Part shown: positions 59,279-64,000 of the stretch, in pieces
Layout: every line of letters begins with the position of its first letter
Numbering within the stretch: the stretch's first letter is position 1
NCBI RefSeq assembly: GCF_030272615.1
Contig: NC_081406.1
Coordinates: forward strand, 215,261,497-215,325,496
DNA: 64,000 nucleotides
Source: Cryptomeria japonica
Taxonomy: Eukaryota > Streptophyta > Pinopsida > Cupressales > Cupressaceae
Reading direction: 5' to 3'
The notes under the pieces: generated by a model
The model's input: the letters and a program-made list of their open reading frames with translations, nothing else
Database searches by the model: none
Told to the model about the DNA's origin: nothing
Translations under genes and position numbers: made by a program

Positions 59279-59289
59279 CTTTCAAATCT

Positions 59290-60060
59290 TTTGTTTCACA
59301 GGTTTAGCATCAGGAACTAAGACAATGTTGTGAGTGACAATCTTAGGATCAATGTCAAGCATATTAGAATATATCCAAGCAAATATTTTAGGGCATTCAT
59401 GTAATAATTTAGAATATTATTTTTCTTCTTCTTCATCCAAGCATTTTCCTTTCTTAATGACTTTGTCTTCAATACAAGGATCCATTTTGATATTAATAGT
59501 GTCACTTATGAGGATATTGCTTTGTTGAGGAGTGTCTTCCAACTGAGGGAATTCTTTAGGTATCCCATCATTATTTCTTTCTTTCCCAAAGTAAGCTTTT
59601 GTATTAATTAAATAATAGGGAAATCCATGATTATGGTGATAATGAGGAAGGCTATCATAGGCTCCTAGGAATTCAGCTAAGGAATCATTAGTAGGAAAAA
59701 CATCCAAAGTGAAGACACGAGAAGAGTCGAAGTCAATATACTTTGGATATGTTATTGAGAGATAAGTAGAGATAACATTTACACTAATAAATGGTCTATT
59801 GGAAGATTTAGTATGCTTAAAAGGATCATAGCCAAGCCCAAATGTTGTGTCATGAAAGTTATTTTCCAAGGGAACTTTTATCCCTTGTTCTTGTGCACCG
59901 CAACCATTACCATTATATAAACACTTAGCTAGGATGTGAAAACTAGGACCATAAAGGTTAGCCATTTCTAAAAGAGAAGGGAATTTTTCATGAAGTAAGG
60001 GATCAAAATCCTCTAAATCAGAAACAAGGGGAGATGAAGTTTAATAAGCCGCCACAAAGT
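59290..60060 (-). pseudogene. Element H linker between protease and RT with G-patch-like motif
   Basis: Frame 59417-59965 begins MANLYGPSFHILAK, then YNGNGCGAQEQGIKVPL and TTFGLGYDP, a Gly-rich pattern resembling the G-patch segment found in some plant gypsy polyproteins. The rest is hydrophilic, with an acidic end (EDKVIKK, DEEEE). A G-patch usually binds RNA or helicases; here its role is unknown. A stop and frame changes separate it from the protease and RT. Confidence 0.6.
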
Positions 60061-60066
60061 TATTAC

Positions 60067-60959
60067 TCAATGGCTTGGATAAAGTGGGCTTATTTTTAAG
60101 TTCTTCTTCTTCTTTCTTCTTTTAAACCTTGGGTTATCTAGGGGGAATTTGTGTTCTCCTATGAAAGTAGGATTAAAGTCAAGGGATTCCCAATCATCTT
60201 TTGCAAGAATCTTTTCAAGAGAGAAGACATCTTCAGTGGCAGAATCAGGTTGAGAAGTCTTTTTTTCAGGAACCTTAGGATCATTTGAAACAGTAGGTTC
60301 ATTTGAAACGGTAGGACCATTTGAGGAATTAATGGGAGATGAAATAGAGGTAGGAGGTATACACGAGGGAATAAACACACTAGTAGGAGGAGAGGTTTTG
60401 GAAACATCATCTGAGATAGTTGGGGAAGAACCACTTGAAGAGGATTTGGATGTTGATATTTTTAAACAAGCTTGGAGATTGGTATCACCTAGAAAGGTGT
60501 ATGTCTTATTGTTGTAAATGAATTTGACTTTCCTATGTAATGTAGAGGGGACAACTTGCATGCTATTAATCCAAGGTCTCCCTAAAAATAGGTTATATGT
60601 CAAATTTCTAGGCATGACATGAATAGGTGTAGATAAAGTAACATGACCTACCTTAAAAGACAAGGTAATGATACCTAATGAGGATTTAACAACATCGTCG
60701 AAGCCACAAATAGTACGAGAATCAAGATTAATGAGAGATGTATCTGCATTAATTTTATGCAATAATTTAATGCTACAAACATTAGGGATAGAGCCATTAT
60801 CCACTAGCGTTCGTCTTATTGCACTATTGTTTATGATAACCACAATCATTAAAGGATCATATTGATGTTGGATTTCACTACTAGGCAACTTATCCTATGT
60901 AAACACAATTTGAGCCTTAGGATATGTTATAGAGTCAATAAAGGAAGCCATATTATTGG
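60067..60959 (-). pseudogene. Element H aspartic protease region
   Basis: Frame 60067-60888 (273 codons): TLVDNGSIPNVC with the catalytic Asp at residue 30 (DNGS, as in plant gypsy proteases), ICGFDDVVKSSLGIITL, then YNLFLGRPWINSM, the second retropepsin landmark, followed by a long Ser/Thr/Pro-rich tail. The protease would cleave the polyprotein. The upstream part continues to 60959, where K inserted. The plus-strand frames over it are mirrors. Confidence 0.88.
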
Positions 60960-62164
60960 TGTTGGAAATTTGAAGAAATTGATTATGTGTTGCATTCATG
61001 TTTTGTCATTGATGTCAACACTAGCTGTTTTAGCGGCTTTACTGGTATCCTTTTGGTCCTGGTAGGTTGATTGGTTTTTGGTTGGATTAGATCATGATGA
61101 TCTCGTATAATTCGGTATGTTTTGGCTTATGGAATTGGCTTAGATCTTCTATTCACGCTACTCATATTCATGCTTAGTCAGTTGGTTTTGATCTGGTGAT
61201 CAGATGCTATCATGTATGCTGGTAAGCTTGGTTTGTTGATCCGGTGAGGGTTTCATCAGCAGAGATTTGTTGAATACTTTTTATATTATGCATAAGTGGT
61301 GTTGGTACATCTTATAGTAGAGATTTAGGATGTGGATGGTGATCATGTTTGAGACTTGGCTGATTGGGATCATTGCATTTGGTACCAAACCTATTTTGTA
61401 TTATCTAGGTTATGGATTAGCTTAATGCAACCTATTGATTGGTCTTCTCAATGTGTTCTGGGATGTCTTATGGGTTGGATAATATTTGTTTGTTCTCAAG
61501 ACAACATGTTTTGTAATTATGTAACTGCTTTATTGTCTGGTGGCTGACCTTATTGTTTGTGGTTGATGGTTTGTATATATATGATGTAAGATCTCATTGT
61601 AGATAATATGAAAAAAAGGTAATAAGGATGATATAGGAGTGAATAATGTAATAATAATTCATGTAGAGGATTTGTTCTATCATTGGTGATCAAGTTGGGT
61701 TTATGTAAGAGGATTTAATCCTCCAGTAATGAGCTTAATCAAAACTGTACTCAGGCATAGGAGATGCTATCATTACAGTTCATTCTTTCTTTCGGATTGT
61801 AGTCTGGATTTTTATGTAGTCAGTGAGACTCCTTTTGTATTGAGCAATATGCTCTAAGCTATTGGTTTTCTTGCAAGTGCAGGCCCCTCAATTTGTAATC
61901 ACATACTTACTGCAAAAGTATTATCTGACTGTGTGTAAGCTTCCCATTGTGGTTTTTCCCTTTACTCGGTTTTCCATATACAAATCTTGGTGTCATGTGT
62001 ATGGTATTTATTCTCTAATTGTTGCTTGTGATTAATTGGTATATCTGCTATTTTGGTAATTAGTTTATGTATTCCGGTATTGATCTTTTGGGTTCTGGTA
62101 ATCTGGTGACAACTGATTCACCCCCCCCTCTCATTTGTCTTCTCATTATTTCAACTATCTAACA
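60960..62164 (+). repeat. Element K 5' LTR (1205 bp)
   Basis: TGTTGGAAATTTG to ACTATCTAACA. Contains TTGTCATTGATGTCAACAC, GTGGTTTTTCCC...GGTTTTCCATATAC and GATTCACCCCCCCCTCTCAT. Frames inside are not genes. Confidence 0.92.
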
Positions 62165-62166
62165 AT

Positions 62167-62178
62167 TGGTATCAGAGC
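62167..62178 (+). other. Element K primer-binding site
   Basis: TGGTATCAGAGC, exact initiator tRNA-Met-type site, two bases after the LTR. Confidence 0.93.
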
Positions 62179-62221
62179 TCTGGTCCTCTTTGCAGAAGAT
62201 TAACCACTTGAGGAAGATCCT

Positions 62222-63290
62222 ATGGAAACTAATAGTTCAATTTCATCTAGTTCATCTGCTGCTATCTTTCAGAGAGAAATTCCTAGGCTTGATGGAAAAA
62301 ATTATAGAGTATGGAAGATTCAGACGGAGACTCATCTGAGATGTCTTGGTAAGGAAATTTGGGAAATCATAGAGAATGGAGTAGCTCCTTTTAATCTAGT
62401 ATTTAGCAATCCTCCTCCAGAAAACTTAGATAAGGAGATTGAGAATGATTGTAGAGCTAGAGAATCCCTCTTGTGTGCACTTTCTGATCAGCAAATAATG
62501 GGTTTAATTGACAAATCAACAACAAAGTTTATATGGGACAAGTTGGATACTCGTAATGAAGGTGACCCTACTATTAAGATTGCTAAACTTGATGGTTACC
62601 AAGTGAGATATGAAAACTTGAAGATGGAAGAATATGAAAGGATTATTACATTCATGGAAAGGGTAAATGAAATTGTTATGGGAATTCAATGTTGTGGTGG
62701 ATCTCTGAGTGAAGATGAAATAGTTTCTAATTGAGAGTTTTGCCACCGGCTTATAAGATGAAGGCTATTATAATTAATGAATTGAGAACAATGGCTAATT
62801 TACTTCTGTCAATACAAATACCTTGGTTGGAAAATTATCTTCTGTCGAGCTTAAAGAATTTGGACCTTCTGGAGTTGTGAAGTGTGAACCTTCTTTTCAT
62901 GCATTTACATCATCAACCATTGGAAATCTTTGTATGTGAAGGAATTGGATAATATGAAAAGAGAAAATGAATAATTTGAGCAACTTGAAGCCCTATTTGC
63001 TAGAAGAGTACCTAAAGGATAGGTAGGAAATAAGTATGAAGTAAAATCACCTTTTAAATGTTTTGCATGTAATAAGATAGGTTATTTTACATCTAGATGT
63101 CCTAGAAGGAATTCAAGATTTGAAGAAAGAGCTAGAAGATATTTTAAGCCTAACCCTAGATATCAAAACAAACATAAGTACAGGAAAAACATAGATAAAT
63201 TATGCTACATTATAGGTGAGGAAGGTGTGATTGATTATGATGATGAACTGACACAAGACTCTACTAGTGGTTCCAACAGTGGAAAGGAAT
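62222..63290 (+). pseudogene. Element K gag (UBN2 type)
   Basis: ATG at 62222 starts METNSSISSSSSAA; the frame runs 171 codons with PRLDGKNYRVWKIQ, THLRCLGKEIWEII, WDKLDTRNEGDP, RYENLKMEEYERI and SEDEIVSN. A frameshift near 62730 follows, then a zinc knuckle near 63060-63102 reading CFACNKIGYFTSRC, where the His ligand is Tyr. One of the longer intact gag starts in the window. Broken downstream. Confidence 0.92.
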
Positions 63291-64000
63291 GGGTGTTCCT
63301 GGCTATCAAGGAAGATGTTCTAGCACTGGAAGAGAATGTCCTTGAAGAGAAAGCTCTTACTGCTAAAATTGAATATAAAGATGAATAGGTAATTGATAGT
63401 GGATGTTCACATCATATGACTGGAGATGAAAGGAAGTTTCTATCTTTACAAGAATTTGATGGCAGTCTAGTTAGATTTGGAGATGACAAAGAATCTATGA
63501 TCAATGGAAAATGAACTATATCATTAGATAGTAAGCACAATACTAATAATGTTTATTATGTTTAAGTTTTAAGGCATAATCTTTTGAGTTTAGGACAATT
63601 GGTGGATAAGGGATTTCAATTGCAATTCAAGGATGTAAAATGCAAGATCATTAATAGATCTAGATTGGAGATTGCAACTGGTACTCAGACAAAAGGTAAT
63701 ATTTTTCATTTGAATTTTGGTGAGAAGACATGTTTGATTTCACAAATTGATGAGAGTTGGCTATGACATAAAAGGCTATGTCATGTGAATTTTGATTGCA
63801 TGGTAAAGATCAATTCAACTAAGGTAGTCAGAGATATACCTAGGATTGTGAAGCCCTATAATCGGGTATGTAAAGAATGTCAAATGGGAAAACAGGTCAG
63901 AACCTCTTTTAAGAGTATACAACAAAAATCTAATGATATTCTTGATCTTATTCATACTGATTTGTGTGGCCCTACTAGAATTAAAAGTTTTCAAGGTGAT
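63291..64000 (+). pseudogene. Element K pol: protease and start of integrase, cut by the window end
   Basis: VIDSGCSHHMTGDERKF near 63393 has the intact DSG of a copia protease. Then LSLGQLVDKGFQLQF, the GAG-pre-integrase part with LDESWL*HKRL-type sequence (Trp to stop), CHVNFDCMVK and CKECQMGKQVRTSF, and the integrase start HTDLCGPTRIKSF at the last bases. Stops replace Trp or Gly codons in several places. Confidence 0.92.

Larger units (their letters stand above)
45115..64000 (-). mobile_element. Ty3/gypsy retrotransposon H, extends beyond the window
   Basis: Read on the minus strand: protease, linker with a G-patch-like motif, RT, RNase H, integrase, 3' untranslated region, LTR. RT precedes integrase, the gypsy order. 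It is interrupted by I (in RNase H), J (in RT) and K (upstream of protease), each but K with a perfect target duplication in H sequence. The gag and 5' LTR lie right of the window, beyond K. Motifs suggest the Tat/Athila side of plant gypsy; all domains are degenerate. Confidence 0.88.
60960..64000 (+). mobile_element. Ty1/copia retrotransposon K, 5' part only
   Basis: Starts TGTTGGAAATTTGAAG in element H. Complete 5' LTR, primer site, gag, protease and the start of integrase; the window ends before RT. The left flank is ATTGG (60955-60959), the candidate target duplication to look for on the right. Related to A and B in gag-pol, with its own LTR. Confidence 0.93.

Noticed and set aside
1-64000. 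CRISPR arrays, tRNA, rRNA or host genes
   Set aside because: No regularly spaced short repeats, no cloverleaf or ribosomal sequence recognised, and all sizeable frames belong to retroelements; the tRNA-like matches are primer-binding sites of 12 or so bases.

Overview
The window reads as repeat-only nuclear DNA from a large-genome seed plant. It is low in CpG and packed with nested, decayed LTR retrotransposons (Ty1/copia and Ty3/gypsy). A conifer or similar gymnosperm is my inference from the very long LTRs and deep nesting; the sequence alone does not name a species. I see no host protein gene, tRNA, rRNA, CRISPR array or bacterial feature. Nearly every coding stretch carries stops or frameshifts, so coding entries are given as pseudogenes. 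Element letters A-M are mine.

Layout, outermost first. A Ty3/gypsy element G (+) appears to span the window. Its 5' LTR is at 1-59 and 6594-8839, its gag at 8900-9187 and 16930-17815, a protease fragment at 24526-24843, and an LTR of the same family lies at 42896-45114. Copia element A (-, 60-6593, TSD ATGCC) sits in the G 5' LTR and itself holds a 465-bp LTR-like insert M (4746-5210). Element E (+, 9188-16929, TSD AATAC) and copia element B (-, 17816-24525, TSD GATAG/GATGG) split the G gag. Element C (+, 24844-42210) sits in the G protease. The C 3' LTR is split by element D (-, 30963-41800), whose gag is split by a 3.9-kb non-coding unit L (34950-38841, TSD ATCTT). From 45115 to the end runs a second gypsy element H (-). 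Its RNase H is split by copia element I (+, 50116-56797, TSD GTAAA), its RT by a solo LTR J (57961-58896, TSD GATAG), and its gag/protease region by copia element K (+, 60960 to beyond 64000).

A, B, I and K are ordinary copia elements with gag, protease, integrase, RT and RNase H. C, D and E carry no pol. D keeps only a gag. C and E each carry a gag-type coiled coil (with zinc knuckles in E) and, downstream, a second long reading frame (ORF2) that is clearly homologous between the two although their LTRs belong to different families. ORF2 has a globular N-terminal part of roughly 300-380 residues, a basic proline/serine-rich linker and a charged coiled-coil tail, and I do not recognise it. 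This mobilised, non-pol ORF2 is the most interesting content of the window. In E it is preceded by a leader with its own TATA-like box, in C by an LTR fragment from a third family.

All copia-type LTRs here share modules: a TGTTGG or TGTTAG terminus, a CATTGATG-CAAC box, a GGTTTTTCC-GGGTTTCC box and a GATTCACCCCCC-CTCTCAG tract just before the LTR end, followed by a primer site matching initiator tRNA-Met.
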